A stretch of 64,000 nt of DNA from Ceratorhiza oryzae-sativae (GCA_030998015.1 JARWMV010000246.1:62001-126000), one strand, 5' to 3'; shown: positions 34,563 to 46,770, numbered from the stretch's first letter. Notes: generated by a model not told the origin, from the letters alone. Made by a program: numbers and translations.

Positions 34563-35160
34563 CGAATGACACGTCATTCTGAGGATAATGAAAAATGAAA
34601 AATATATTTCTTGGATCCAGTACATGCAATTGCTCTTGGAGTTCGAGTAGCGACACCTACCCATAAATCCTCAAGGCTAAGGGTTAACTTAACCCGGCGC
34701 GTGTATTAGCCAATTATTTAGCACGCGGGGGGGGGGGTGAATATATTCCACATCCATACTTATGAATGAAGAAAATCACTATAAATTTCTGTCTGGGCAA
34801 TCCTCGAACTTCACAGAAGCGGGAGGGTTATTTGCCTGTAAGGGTCCTCGAGTGTACTTGTCACCCTCCCTGTTGGGCAAGAGAGTGATAACTTTGTAGC
34901 TAGGCCTGAGGGATTTCTCTCAGGAAGCCCTAATTGTGTACTGGGGAACCCATGTTCCCTCAGTCTGAGATGACTCCGGCTTGGCTGACTGTCAACTACA
35001 AGGGCTTTTTTTTTTAAAAAAAAAGGGCAGATTGAACCAACTACATAAACGCGGGTTCAATGCGCATATAAGAGGAGAAAAGGAGCCGCCCAGAAGGGAG
35101 AACAAACGAGAGAAGAGACGGCGGGAGGAGATAGGCAGGTTGAGAGCGGAGAGCAAGTGG
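34563..35160. other. non-coding insertion-like block with homopolymers
   Basis: Between two F-box family members. Holds an 11-G run (34727-34737), a T-run/A-run palindrome near 35007-35024 (GGGC-T/A-GGGC), and then a purine-rich stretch (35050-35160). It lies where the F-box exon of the next family member should be, so it may be part of an inserted element; no terminal repeats or target duplication could be shown. Confidence 0.4.
34727..34737 (+). repeat. G11 homopolymer
   Basis: Eleven consecutive G just downstream of the third F-box family member. Hard to sequence and likely variable. Confidence 0.9.
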
Positions 35161-36580
35161 GGGTAATCCAATCCCAAAGTGAACCATCGTTTCGGGCAGT
35201 TCGAATTCTATGCCCTATTCGTTGAAAGGATTGATGTTCGATATGACTACCTAGGATATACAAAGGGTTATATCAGTCACAGCTCCTTGGGCTACTCGGT
35301 CCGCATTGGACATTCATGCAAGCAACAAAGTCTTGTTGGCAACCTTAAAGAGTTCAACTATTCTGGATATGGATACGAGCCTTTCATCGAATGGATCTCC
35401 ACATTGTGTTCTCCGTCCGTGCGCCGTGTCCATATCAACCATACAGGGGCAACGTGGACGATCGAATATTATAATCAACTGATTTCTCCTTTAATATCCA
35501 GACTCCCAACGTCAAAGATCTCACCATCTATGTGCATACAAAACACCTTACTGTAGATGGTGTCGATTATACTGCAGCGCCTAGTCACGAGAGCATTCTT
35601 CTCAGATTCCGGGGGTTTCGGGAATCCTCACGGTATATGTTCTAGTGAAACTATTATCTTTCCTTCTAGGTTATGAAACCTTAGTCTTCTATTATTTCTG
35701 CGCCATTTAACTATTGTTTCGTCCTCAGAATGCAATATTTCAAATTCTGATGATCTTTTCCCGTCACTCCGGAAGATATCTATTACCAATGCACCTAGCT
35801 CGGCTTGGCTTATGAGCTTCTGGTCTTTTCAAGACATTACTCGAGCAACTGGAATCTATCTATATAACACATATCAGGAGTGGCTCCGGCGAAGGCTAGG
35901 AAGGCCAATTGATTCAGCGTATCTGCAAAAATAGCCCACTGGCGTCGCAGTTGACTATTCAGCTCGCAGAGTGCAACTGGGCAATCTTTACTTCTTCTCG
36001 TACTCTAAAATCTCGTGAACGGCTGCCGCTTCGTTTTATTCAGCTCAGCCCAATTCGCATAGGTGACCTGCGCGTAATGCAAAATTTTGGCTTCGGCTTG
36101 GTTAAATGTTACAACCATCTATGGCCCTCGGCAAAATGCTGATTTGGGTGATTTAGTTGGGCCTGCTCGAAACCTTCCTTGTTTTGTCGACCTCCCTCTA
36201 TGGTTGGACATGAGTACGGAACCATACCCGACTATACGGCCCAAACGTTTGTACCGGTGCCTCGGCATCAATCATTCCATTGGTTGTCAAGCGACCCGAT
36301 AGAATACGACCGGTTCGCCCCAGCGGAGGCGTTGGTGCTGGCAGAGTGCTTGTCCGTTAGCGGTTTGAACGAGAAGTGTGACTGATTAAACTCGATATTT
36401 ATACTTTTTGTGGCCAAGCATACGTTGCGTGCTCTATTTACAAACCTGAACATGAGGAAGGCAGACGTGATTATACCTGACGTAGAAGAAGCTTTCAAAG
36501 AACTTCAGCTCGTGAACGAATGCCTTAATGGGCTCCGTCGTAGCTACTACTGCCTCGAGTGCTACGTGCTTTTGATATTC
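35161..36580 (+). pseudogene. F-box/LRR-like pseudogene, 5'-truncated
   Basis: Relic of the same family. The F-box exon is absent. It starts within exon 2 (RFGQFEFYALFVERIDV, like the RFEFYAPFVQRI of copy A), continues FIEWISTLCSPSVRRVHI (copy A has MGWVSLLCSPSVYSVKI), then several frame changes and stops: DDLFPSLRKISITNAP, LIQRICKNSPLASQLTIQL, RTLKSRERLPLRFIQLSPIR, PDYTAQTFVPVPRH and EEAFKELQLVNECLNGLRR. The order of these blocks is that of the intact genes. It cannot make a full protein. Confidence 0.75.
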
Positions 36581-37069
36581 CAATGATATTGAATGTTTCA
36601 GGTTATTTTATTTTGATTACATGATTTGAAGGCCCATTGTATACCTGGATCAGAGCAGTGCCTGTTTGTATTAACAGAAAGTCAACTCACCTCAAAGTAG
36701 CTTAAACGCGCCGAGGCCATTCTATGACTTCGCAAAGGCTTTCTTTTTCGCATATTGGTTCAGCACAGTATGTAGTGAGTGTTTGACTAGTTAATTCAAG
36801 AGTTATTTATTCGTTTTGTTCGACTTTGTGGCTTTGAAATACTATGCCAACTGACTGGATGATGCTCACTCTTATATATGCGCACGACCCAACTACAAGA
36901 TCAGTTCTCAGCATAGTATGCTATGCGGGCGCTTATGCCAGTTCCCGGTCGCGGGGGAAACCAGTACCCAGGACCAGGGGGGCTCAGGAGGCTGTAGGTG
37001 CTGAAGTGGCCTAATCATAGTCCCCACATCGAGCGCATAGGACTTGGTTGGTAGTGGCCGTATCGGGCG
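36581..37069. other. intergenic
   Basis: Spacer between the F-box pseudogene and arm B of the inverted duplication. No gene or element supported. Confidence 0.35.
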
Positions 37070-39120
37070 ACAACGTGGGTCGTTGGTTACGCAGGCGAGC
37101 CGGACGATTGTCGCACAGATCTTATCGAGTTTTGATTTGGCTTGTAATTTAAACCACGTGTACATGAGGACAGCTGACATATCATGGATGCTAAAGTGAA
37201 CCACCACCGCTCTGAGTAATCTAAAAGCGACAAAGATTCCAAAGGATGACTACAGCTGTAGAGCGGTTCTTCAATCTACCCGAATTGCTTGATCTTACCT
37301 TCCGTCACCTCGATACGCGACATCACCTTACGCTCCTAGTAGTTTCTCGAAAGGCATTTCATGCGGCTGCGCCTCTTCTGTGGAGCTCTTGGGTATGCGT
37401 TATGGATGCAATGGTGGCCGTACGTGGTGTCAGAATCGCGAGCCGTGGTCAAGGGTGCATAGAAACCATTGTAGGTGGAACAACCTTGGTTATTCTGACG
37501 GCCGTATAGATAAATTTGTTCTCAGGAAATTCCCTCGGCTCTCAATGACTCAAGCTTTACGAGATTTGAATTTTATGCGCCTTTCATTCAGAGGATTAGC
37601 ATCAGACATCATAATGGAAATAGGGATGTTTGCCTAGAGGCCGTTCGCTTGGCATTAGATGCCCACTCGAAAGGCAGGGTTTTGTTTCCAAACCTCAAAT
37701 CCTTAGAATTCCGCGGAGCAGGATATGATCATTTTATGGGCTGGGTTTCTCTTCTATGCTCACCATCAGTATATTCTGTAAACATCGACAACTTTATATC
37801 TGATTGGACGGCCCAACAAGATACTATGGTGCTCTCCACATTGGCATCGAGATCGCCTAACCTCAGAGATCTCACCTTCTACCCAAGCTTTTCCAACGAA
37901 GAAACCCAGATAAGCGCTCATACTGTGCACTCTTATCATAGCAGCGTGCTTCAGAGGTACAGTGTTTTCCAAAACCTTCGGCGGCTATCGAGCAATGTTT
38001 CAATTCTTCACCCCTCTGCGTTACAAACGCTTGGTCGTCTGCCGTTTCTACGCGACTTATGGATTTCGTGCTTTTATCCATTACCTATAGGAGCGGCATC
38101 GGCTGATTTGTTTCCATCGCTCCGAGAGATATCTATATTGAGTCCACCTAGTATCCCTTGGTTTATGGACCTGTTGTCGATAGAGGTATTATTCAAGCGA
38201 CTGGAATGTATTCGTATATTCTATTGGCCAAATCGAGACCGTATACAGCCTGATCAACTTGGTATGTTTTCGTCCAAGGTTCCCTATGCCTGCCATTATG
38301 CCCATTCTAACCTGACCCTCGATGTTGACAAGGCCAATTATTTTTGCGTATTTGCGAAATTAGCCCGCAAGTCTCGAACTTGGATGTTATCCTTCCAAGA
38401 GGCAAAGAAATTACCTATCCCACATGTTCTTTCGACACGTTGAAGGCTCTCAAACGACTCCCATTTGAACGCATCAGGCTGAGCGGCATTCGACTTGGCG
38501 AGTCGCCGACTGGGTGCCAAGCTCTATTTTCGGCGTGGCCGAATCTTGTGACGATCAACTGCATCAATGAGAAAGCGGATATGGGTGACTTGGTCCAGTT
38601 TGCTCGGAATCTTCCTCGGCTTGAGCGACTGCTTCTTGAACTTGACATGAGCACCGAGACTATACCCGAGTACACGGCTGAGTCATTTGCGCCCACGCCT
38701 CGATATACTGCGTTCCGTTGTCTATCAAGGGATCCGTTCAAAGTTCACAACTTTAGTCCAGGTCAGATTTGGGAGGTAGCCAAGTGGGTATTTTTGTCAT
38801 GGTTCGAATGAATGCTCTGACGGATGTGAGTAGATACCTGCACTTTTTGTGGCCGAATGTGTGTTGCAGGTTCAGCATATACACACTTGGTCTGGAGTTG
38901 CCTCGTGGATATGGCAGGGAGGAATGGGAGTCAGAGGCCTTTAAGGAGCTGAAAAAGGTTGATGAGTATATCGATCTGCTACGTCTCGGCCGTTGTATCG
39001 ATGTACCCTAATTAGAGGCAATACGCGCCTGATGGACACGGAGGAAGATGGACAAATGAGTGACACAATACCAGAGCAAATACACCCGTAGTGTGCGGTG
39101 ATTTGAGTTTATAGTGCGTC
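37070..39120. repeat. inverted duplication, arm B (F-box gene plus promoter)
   Basis: Inverted match of 18850-20900. The match begins about 175 bp upstream of the F-box ATG, covers all exons and introns with equal exon lengths, and ends about 110 bp after the stop codon. The arms are 16 kb apart. Confidence 0.85.
37246..39011 (+). CDS. F-box/LRR-like protein, copy B (intact)
   Basis: 529-residue paralogue of copy A. Exons 37246-37470, 37526-38261, 38333-38783 and 38834-39011 have exactly the lengths of the copy A exons (225, 736, 451, 178). F-box: FFNLPELLDLTFRHLD, LTLLVVSRKAFHAAAPLLW. The LRR part (FPNLKSLEF, SPNLRDLTF, FQNLRRLSS, LPFLRDLWISCFYPLP, LPRLERLLLELDM) keeps frame throughout. Differences from A cluster in the region just after the F-box (SSWVCVMDAMVAVRG against GSLIDVLDVMVPVRG) and are mostly substitutions. 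Both copies open, so both may be functional SCF receptors. Confidence 0.85.
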
Positions 39121-39898
39121 AAAGCCATACAGTGACTAGTATAACATGGCCGAGAACTCAAGCGCGGAAGTATTGAACATATTAGTGGCATACGGGTGAA
39201 GGCTCGCAAGCGATCACAGGCTGTCTAGGGAGGGAGTAGACCTGTAAAACGTTTGTGTTTGATATCAGAGATGTTTTGGTATTTGTAGTAATTATTGTCC
39301 TCGTGCAACAAGTCCTAGTTCGGCATATGCTCTTTTGCTTAGTTTGTGAACGAAAATATTCAAATATTATTCATTCTTATTCGTCATTTGCAGGCGCCAG
39401 GTGTGGGGATCAAAGTAAGTGCGGATCGTTCAACCTCAGGGTTGGAACCAAGTGGCTCACGCAGACTTCCATTGTCCTTGGGCCGAATAGGAAGCGACAA
39501 GTGCAAACTGATAACGCGAAAGTATCCGATTATCCGTATGGATGCCAGCGACAAGCGACTTGGGCTCATTGAACTAAACCGTGAAGGATTTAAAGAGTCA
39601 TGTTATAATTTGCCAAGACTCCACCGCACACATACATCCAAACTACTCCGTGTATGCGTCAACGAACAATCACTCGTCCCCAAATAAATGAGATATGCCA
39701 AGAAAACGTAGACAGAATCAGCAGAAAAGCAATGTTATGTACCGTAATTTTGCTAGGAGAGGAGGAGAAACAAGTCCGATCAGAAAAATGATATGCAAGC
39801 CTCGTCTGACAAGATAGAGACTGGGTATGCACAAACAACGCGACAGTCCAGGGATCAAATCAAGTTAGAGAAAAGAAACGGTCGATCTAGGGTATTGC
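39121..39898. other. intergenic
   Basis: 3' flank of F-box copy B and 3' flank of the CAF120-like gene. An open frame at 39346-39687 has no domain, no exon signals and AT-rich codons; not called. Confidence 0.35.
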
Positions 39899-42800
39899 TC
39901 AATGCTGTTCGCCTGGTGCACCAGCGGCAGCAGGACTGCTTGCCCTCCTTGAGGGGCCATCCTCTGCAGGCTGGGCAGGGAGACCAGGCGAGCCGCCTTG
40001 GCCAAACCCAGACGGGCTGCCGCCCATGCCAGGGCCACCACCCATGCCCATACCGCCCATACCACCCATACCGCCCATCTGACCAGGCATCATCCCCATG
40101 CCCATGCCCATGCCCCCAAAGCCACCCATACCTGTCATCATCGGGTTCATCCCCATCATTGGGTTCATCATCGGCATCCCGCCCATACCCATCATACCCC
40201 ACTGACCGGGCATGGGACTCGCAGCTTGGGGCTCATCCTGCTGGCCAGGTGCAACCGATCCAGCCTGGGAGAAAGTCATCATCGCGCGCTGATAGGCCTC
40301 GGCCGCTGCCTGTTGGGCGGCCCACATCTGGAACTGCTGTTGGGGTCAAACGCGCCCATGCCCATCATCGGATTCATTCCCATCATCGGGTTCATACCCA
40401 TGCCCATGCCCATACCAGTCATCATCGGGTTGAGCATCATAGGGTTCATCGGGCCTGGACTGCCGCCATACATCGACTGTTGGTGCTCGAGCTGCTGGCG
40501 CTGCAGATCGTCAATCTTGCGTTGACGTTCCTCGGCCACACGTTTCTCGCGTTCGCGTTCGGTCAAGACCGCACCAAACCCACCATCACGCTTTCGGTCA
40601 CGTTCGTGGGCAGTCACCGCACCGAGAAGACCGGTCTGGGGCGGGGGAGGTTTGTTGGGGACGTTGAGCAACGACGCGCCGGCTTCACGCGCAAGTTCCT
40701 CCTGACGTTTGGCAGAGCGATCGTGCTTGTCCTGAAGACCGGCCTGGAGCAGACCCTGGGGCGTGAATGCCTTGGTCATCGTTTCGTTGGGGTTGATCTG
40801 CACAAAGGTATCCTTTTGGCCAGGGCTAACGCTTCGGCTGTTCTGGTCCAGAGCATTACTCCAGATCGTCTGACGATAGGTGCCCCGGTACGGCTGCTGA
40901 GGCGGTGTGGGCTGATGCTGGGGTGATTGGTGCTCATCGGGATGCGCGAAACCTTGATCGTGGTACACTTGGGACGCCGCACGGCTGTGGGGAGCACTAG
41001 CATATGCCGACGGCCGGCCATAACCCATGTCATGAGGCGAGCCAGACTGACCGGGGTGGGTGGGCAAGGCCGGAAGCCCACGCAGCGGGCGTGCATGAGG
41101 CTGCTGGTGAGCATCGGGCGAAGGAAGCGGCCTCATACCCGGCGGAGTGTTCGAATGGAGATCAGTAGTCGACCCGTGTCCGGAACCGAGGAGCGCGCCA
41201 CGATGTTGCTGCTGAGGCTGGGGTGCGACAACATTCGTGTGGGCATGAACCGATGGAGGGCCCGAACGGTTCTTCAACGGCTCGTCGTCATCCGACGCGT
41301 CTTCGTCCTTTTCCTCTTGCGCCTCGTCTTCCTCGTCCGACGATTCCCAAGCCCCAGCTCGCGACGAAGCCATGCTCGCCCGTGGTTTGGGACCGTTGGC
41401 GCGTCCGGGGCGCTTCATGGCATCTTCGGTCGCGGCCTGGTGGGCCTGGGCCTTGGCCTTGCGTTCGGCCGCGTTTTTCGAAGGAGCAAACGACGATCGG
41501 TAGGCTGGACCCTGTTGCGGAGCTAGAGTCGACGGAGGCAGAGGCTGCTGGCGCGGTGGGCGGGGAACAGAAGCGTTGATGGGGGAAGGCGTGTGTGAGC
41601 GATCCTCAGCGGGAAGACGAGACGCGGGCGGAGGAGACGTGTCGCGATGGTCGCGCTCGGCAAAGGAAAGAGCAGCGAGCGCATCAGCACCGAGATCGTC
41701 GGCCATGTCGAGCTGCTGGGCGTTGGGCTGGGTGTGTGGTTGGGGTGCGCTGATGGGGACAGAGGACTGAACAGGCGCAGGCGGCACAGGCTCCTGCTCG
41801 TCGTCGTCTGCGATGGGATGTTGGGCCAGACCGGTTTTCGCGACGCGCGGGGTTTTCACGGGCGGCGCACGTGCCCCGGACGGTTTCCTGCCGAGGTTTC
41901 TGCTTCCGGACCCGGACAAGGAACGAGCTGACGTAACCGATGACAGGGGCTGTATCAGCGGTGGCTGCGGTGGGGTTTGCGTAATGGGCGGGGGAGTAGC
42001 GGCCGACATTGGCTCCGGCGACGCATGCAATCTGCTCTCTGGCCCTGGAGCCGGACTGGCCTTGGAGCCAAAGCCCATGTCGTTAAACGTCATCGGAGTC
42101 GACTGGCGCCGGACAGGCGAGGGCGTAGAATCCTATAAATGCAATCAGTCTCCACACAGTTTTTTTTTTTTCTTTCGTGCGACATACTTGTTGCCAACCG
42201 TCACGATTGCCAGGCGGGGGTTTCAACTTGGACTCTCCCTCGTCTTCGCTCGAGCTCTCAAATGTCTTGCGCTGGCCAGGAAGCGGTGCACCTCGCCCAG
42301 TCAGACCGAGACTGCCACCTTCGTTGCTTGGATCGTCTTGGTCAAGAATAAACCGTGCGGCCTCGCTTGGGATAAAGTCATCCATAAACGACGCACGCTT
42401 GCCTTCTGCAGGCTGGGCAGCCAAAGATTGAACAGGTGGTTGAGCACCCATAGTCTGCGTAAACGGTTGGGTTCCCGTGGGTTGCACGGGCGGCTGAGCG
42501 GGCGTGGTATGGACAGGTGGTTGGGCGACGGGTGGCTGGCCAAGTGCTTGAGTTGTCGTACTTGGATGAGCGACCATAGGTTGGACAGATGGCATCGCGC
42601 CCGACGGAGCCTCGAGCGGCTTTTCCTCCCTCGCCACGGTCCTTGGAGGTGCCAGGGCCGCCGTTCTGATTGGCGTCAACGCCGGCTTTTCAGCGCTGCC
42701 ATGAGGACTTCCTTCTATTCTCGAGTACGGGCTGCCCTCGACCTTGGGATGTGGGTCGCCGGGGAGGTTAGCATGCACTCCAGGACGTGGACTACCTTGA

Positions 42801-45639
42801 ATACCACCCGAGTGAGGGCTCGCCGGAAGACCAAGATGAGAACTTGTCTGCCCAACGAAATACGAACTCCCGGCCAGGGTGGTCTGAGGGCTTCCCTCGA
42901 CTTCGGTCGCGCTACTCGCAACAAACGCATGCGTGTTGCCATTTGTGTACGGTCTATGTTCCGCGTCTGCTGTACGAAGATCAACCGCTCCGGGCTCGGG
43001 CACGCCAGTTCCAAGAGCCATATTCGAACGCGCAGGTGATGGTACAACCGGAGGAGCAGGGCTCGCGTGAAGCGGCAACGGAGACGTCCCCCGACCTCCA
43101 AGACCAGATACGTTGGCGTTTGGTGCACCATGGTTCGGCAACCCATCGATTTGCCTCTGGGTCGGTCCGCCTGCAGTGGACCCAGGTCCCTCAATATTCA
43201 TAGCTCCAAACGCCATGCTCATCGGCCTCGCTCCTTGTGCCTGACCGTTCCATTCGTCCTCTTCTTCAATCGGGCTCCTGACCATCAAGCCTCCAACAAT
43301 CATGCTTTCTCGTGCGCTCGGTTCGCCAGTCGGGGGGCTAGCACTATCGTTGGCCGTAAATGCTCTCGTCTCGCCCGTTGTGCTTCGCTCGGTGATAGGA
43401 GTAAGCGCAGGACCACGTCCACCCGTGGCAGGTTGACGGCCTGCGCCAGAGACTGGAGTCGGTTCGGGCAGTGGTGGAAGCTGGGGTGGTGGAGTCGGCT
43501 GGGCGCGCGAAAGTGGCCGGCGCATTCGCTCTTGGAGGATCGCTGTTAGGCGACCACGCACAATCGATGTGGAGTCATCGCGCGGGTCGAGTGATTCGGC
43601 AAGTTCCCTGTCTAGGAAAAGTTGCTATATAGACAAGCGAAGGTTAAGTTTGCGAATCTGCTTCAAGATAGGTCACTTACATCTAGCATATGGTCAATCG
43701 GGTAAGCAAACATCAACGACGATGGATTGTGAGGGTTGAACGAATATTGGGTTGGGCGACCATACAACTTGAACGCATCATGAATGCCTATGGTTTCGTT
43801 AGCCCACTTTTCTTTCCTTTGATTCGAATGACTGACCAACGATCCACTCCAGCATCTTCCTAGGTCCCGCAGCCTGTCCGCCCTCAACTTCAGGCATAAC
43901 CAAGACCCAAGCTTCGGTCCCCTTGATCGCGCCCGCTCCTTCTTCTCGCCCAAGTCTACCCTCGATCTTCACAAGTGTGCTCCTTGTAATCAGATCAGGC
44001 CGTTCTGGATAAACCGCAAATGCCTGGGATACAGCCGACACACTCAGCACGGGATTCTTCCTTTCTTTGGGTTTCGATGAGGTGAAAAACACGATTGCTG
44101 GTGCGTCTCCCAGCCCACCGTTGTGGTTCGGACGGGTAAGTGTGTTCGGACCATTAGTCGAGCCAGTCGAATTAGTGTGCGCATGCGAGCCACGAGAAAA
44201 CAGGCCGCTTAGTCGACTTTTCTTTGGCTTGGTGGGGCTTTCCCCACCTCGGGAGCGTGTGGAAGTGAGGGAGAGATTCGACTGGTGGACAACCTCTGGT
44301 TGATAGTTGGGGAACCGGCTGAGATGACGACCCAAAGTCGTTTCCAATCCGTCTGACCAGCCACGCGGACCCGAGCCCAGCCTTCAAGCTGGCCCTTGAC
44401 GAGCGTTGTACGGGGTTCCTTCCCTGTGTGTTGTGTTGATGACGATTAGGATAGGGGGGGATCGGATATCGTGCGGAACGATGGGCGCCAAAATAGAAGT
44501 TTGTGCAATCAGCGAACCAATAAACCAACGAGGAATGTAACGTCAACTTACAGACGCGGCTCTCGGTTAGCGTGATTCGCAGCAAGTGCGCGGTGTAAAT
44601 TTCCTCGAGACGAGATTTCTCCCAGGCGGCAAGACGGAGAGCTGCCGCCCAGCTGACGAGCGAAGCGGGTGACTCGCAAACAAACAGCAAGAGGTTCGAC
44701 CCAGCTGTGTTGAGGGTGAGCACGTTTGTGAACCGCTTGGCGGGTGACGTGGGTGTGGCGGGGAACGTCACACTCCCGAGCACTTGAACAAACTGTTGAA
44801 TGGATGAGCGGGGTTTGAGAGCAGGAGCGAGTGACATACCGCGTCAGTGACATTAATGTACTGTGGCGGGACCTGGTCCCCCTTGGCGCTCGCCTCTTGG
44901 ATGGCATCCATGTTCCAGGTGCTCATGGTGACTCCGCCGAGCTGACACCAGATGTCGACCCATCCGTCGTCCTTGGCCGGTCGGGTGCCGTCTGTGCCTC
45001 GTTCGACACGCTTGGAGAGACGGCCAGAGTAGTAAACCTTTTGTTGATGGGCGGCATTCAACCGCAAGACGGATCGTAGTTCGGGATGAAGCGGTATGCC
45101 AGTAGGCCCGAGCGCAAACGGGCTTTCCTGTTGTTGCAGAGCAGGGGCAGACGGGGGCGGGGGCTCGTGTTGTGGCGGGGGAGGAGCCTGATTGGGCTGG
45201 CCAGGAACGACTGCGTCTGGATTGGGTGTCTCGGTCGTGGAATGGGTGACGCCCGAGGGCGACGAGGTCTGCATCCTGGGCGAGGGTGTCTGGCTCGGCT
45301 GGGTCGATGCTGGCGCAGGAATCGTCACCGGGCCTCGCTGTTCGTTGGGGTCGCGGTTGGGGTGGACGTCGGGGGTGCCCGGTGCGCTGCCCGCCGATTT
45401 GGTCCTGGAGAACGCAGAGAAGAACCCGGTGGACTGGCGGTTCTGTGTGGTGGGGCGGGCGGGGGTTAGGTTAGGTTGGTGTTGGTGCTGGTGTTGGGTG
45501 ATGCCCGGTGTGTTGGGCGGGGACAGGTCCCTGGGCTGATGTTCAGGGAGCAAGACCGCGTGGGCGGGACAAACGACGCATTGCGCTGATCCCACTGCGA
45601 GTAGTGCTGCTGCTGTTGCTGCTGTTGGTCGACCTGCAT
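39899..45639 (-). CDS. PH-domain protein of the CAF120/SKG3 family (frame breaks)
   Basis: Large protein (well over 1,300 residues) related to yeast Caf120/Skg3, which link the CCR4-NOT complex and bud-site processes. Start at 45639 ([13 protein letters not shown]). Then a Pro/Gln-rich stretch, a PH-like unit ([74 protein letters not shown]), a second one ([37 protein letters not shown]), and a long low-complexity tail with coiled segments ([31 protein letters not shown]) ending in Met/Gly repeats. An intron is clear at 44839 (donor) to 44793, and another interrupts the tail near 42130. Frame changes are needed near 45556-45567, 44315-44328 and 40337-40347; each fits one lost base. Long plus-strand open frames here are shadows of high-GC codons. 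Confidence 0.72.
40010..40465. repeat. Met/Gly-rich coding repeat (MGMG, NPMMGM units)
   Basis: Tandem degenerate repeats at the 3' end of the CAF120-like gene. They encode units such as [18 protein letters not shown] and GMGMGMG. On the plus strand they appear as repeated CCCATGCCCATACC-like blocks. Such tracts are prion-like, low-complexity segments and are prone to length change. Confidence 0.8.
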
Positions 45640-45779
45640 CCCGGACACACGAGAGGGAACGAACGAACGAACGTGGTTGATCACAGTGCCGTCAGCGTCA
45701 GCTTCGAAATATACACCCACATAGCGCCCGGACACAAACATAGCCAGGGACCTGATCGCCATCCTCGCTCACCACAACC
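45640..45779. promoter_or_regulatory. 140-bp shared promoter, CAF120-like and PAM18
   Basis: The CAF120-like gene starts leftward at 45639 and PAM18 rightward at 45780. No TATA box is seen. The interval contains a short GAACGAACGAACG direct repeat (about 45660-45672). Confidence 0.5.
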
Positions 45780-46149
45780 ATGGCCACACCTGTCCTTATT
45801 GGCCTTGGCGCCATCGCAGCCGCTCTCGCCGGCCGCCACCTCGTCAGGACAGGCGTCATTGGCGGTGCCCGAGCCGCCGACGAATGGGTCAAAGGCGGCT
45901 TCAAGACCAAGATGGATCGAAAAGAGGCTATTGCGATTCTCGGGCTCAAGTACGTCATCTCCTGGGCTTGCGCGGGCGCTGTTTGGCTTATCCCATGCAC
46001 AGAGAAGGGCCGCAAGTAAAACACGTCTCAAAGATGCCCATCGCACCATTATGCTCGCCAACCATCCCGATCGTGGTGGCTCTCCGTACCTTGCCAGTAA
46101 AATTAATGAGGCAAAAGATTTACTCGAAAAGCAGGAGCGTGGAAAGTGA
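45780..46149 (+). CDS. PAM18: mitochondrial import motor J-protein TIM14/PAM18
   Basis: Inner-membrane J-protein that stimulates Ssc1/mtHsp70 at the TIM23 presequence translocase. Exons 45780-45949 and 46008-46149; 103 residues, a normal size. The N-terminus carries a membrane segment ([18 protein letters not shown]), then the J-like domain: [50 protein letters not shown]. The HPD motif needed to stimulate Hsp70 is present. The second exon starts after the AG at 46006-46007; the earlier AG at 46001-46002 gives the wrong frame. Confidence 0.93.
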
Positions 46150-46770
46150 TTCTTCCTTGGTTCTTGTTCCGATGTATGTGGGTAGCTTGGCATCTCATCA
46201 GCTCATCTGCGCTGACAGCTCCTGTTGTAGTTGTATTGTACATTCACTAGAACATCTTCTTGGTACAATATATATTTGTTACGCCACCGCTCAGAAAGCT
46301 TGCCCGTCATATACCTCACTGACAACCGCTGTTGTATTGACTCACTTGACAGTATGTGGTACGCATCATTCATTCACATTTCAATGGTACATTTTTACAA
46401 AAGTGGAGGCCCGCCCGAGAGGACATGACGCCAACGCGCAACTCATTCGTTCAAACTTCACATAACTCGGGCTCAAACCGTCAACGGCTTTCCATCTGGC
46501 CCAACGCCTCGATCACTTTATTGACCAACGCAATCCCCCCCCCCTTCAAACGAGTCTCCCAATCACACGAACGGGTGCTGACCACTGAGGAACGGGCGTT
46601 GGTAATCCATAGGGATGGACGGGGGCTCTTGATCCACGCAATCCAGAGGCATACAATCGCATGCTCAGAGTGCACGCTGGATATCCAAAACTAATCTCGA
46701 TCGGCTGTCTATGAAAGGGTATTGCTGCGGGTACAGGCTGCTGGTCGATTTGAGCAGAACCAACAAAGAC
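46150..46770. other. intergenic
   Basis: 3' flank of PAM18. No supported gene. A C8 run lies at about 46536-46543. Confidence 0.35.

Noticed and set aside
34990..35060. T-run/A-run palindrome with GGGTTCAATGC as a tRNA B-box or a terminator
   Set aside because: No A-box or cloverleaf; T/A run is a simple low-complexity palindrome.
39793..40926. Plus-strand open frame with His/Pro repeats
   Set aside because: Antisense of the Met/Gly repeat; no start context or domain.
41813..43039. 408-codon plus-strand open frame, with other long plus-strand frames across 40.9-45.5 kb
   Set aside because: They lie opposite the CAF120-like gene. Their residues are Arg/Gly/Cys-rich and show no domain, as expected for the antisense of GC-rich Pro/Ala codons.
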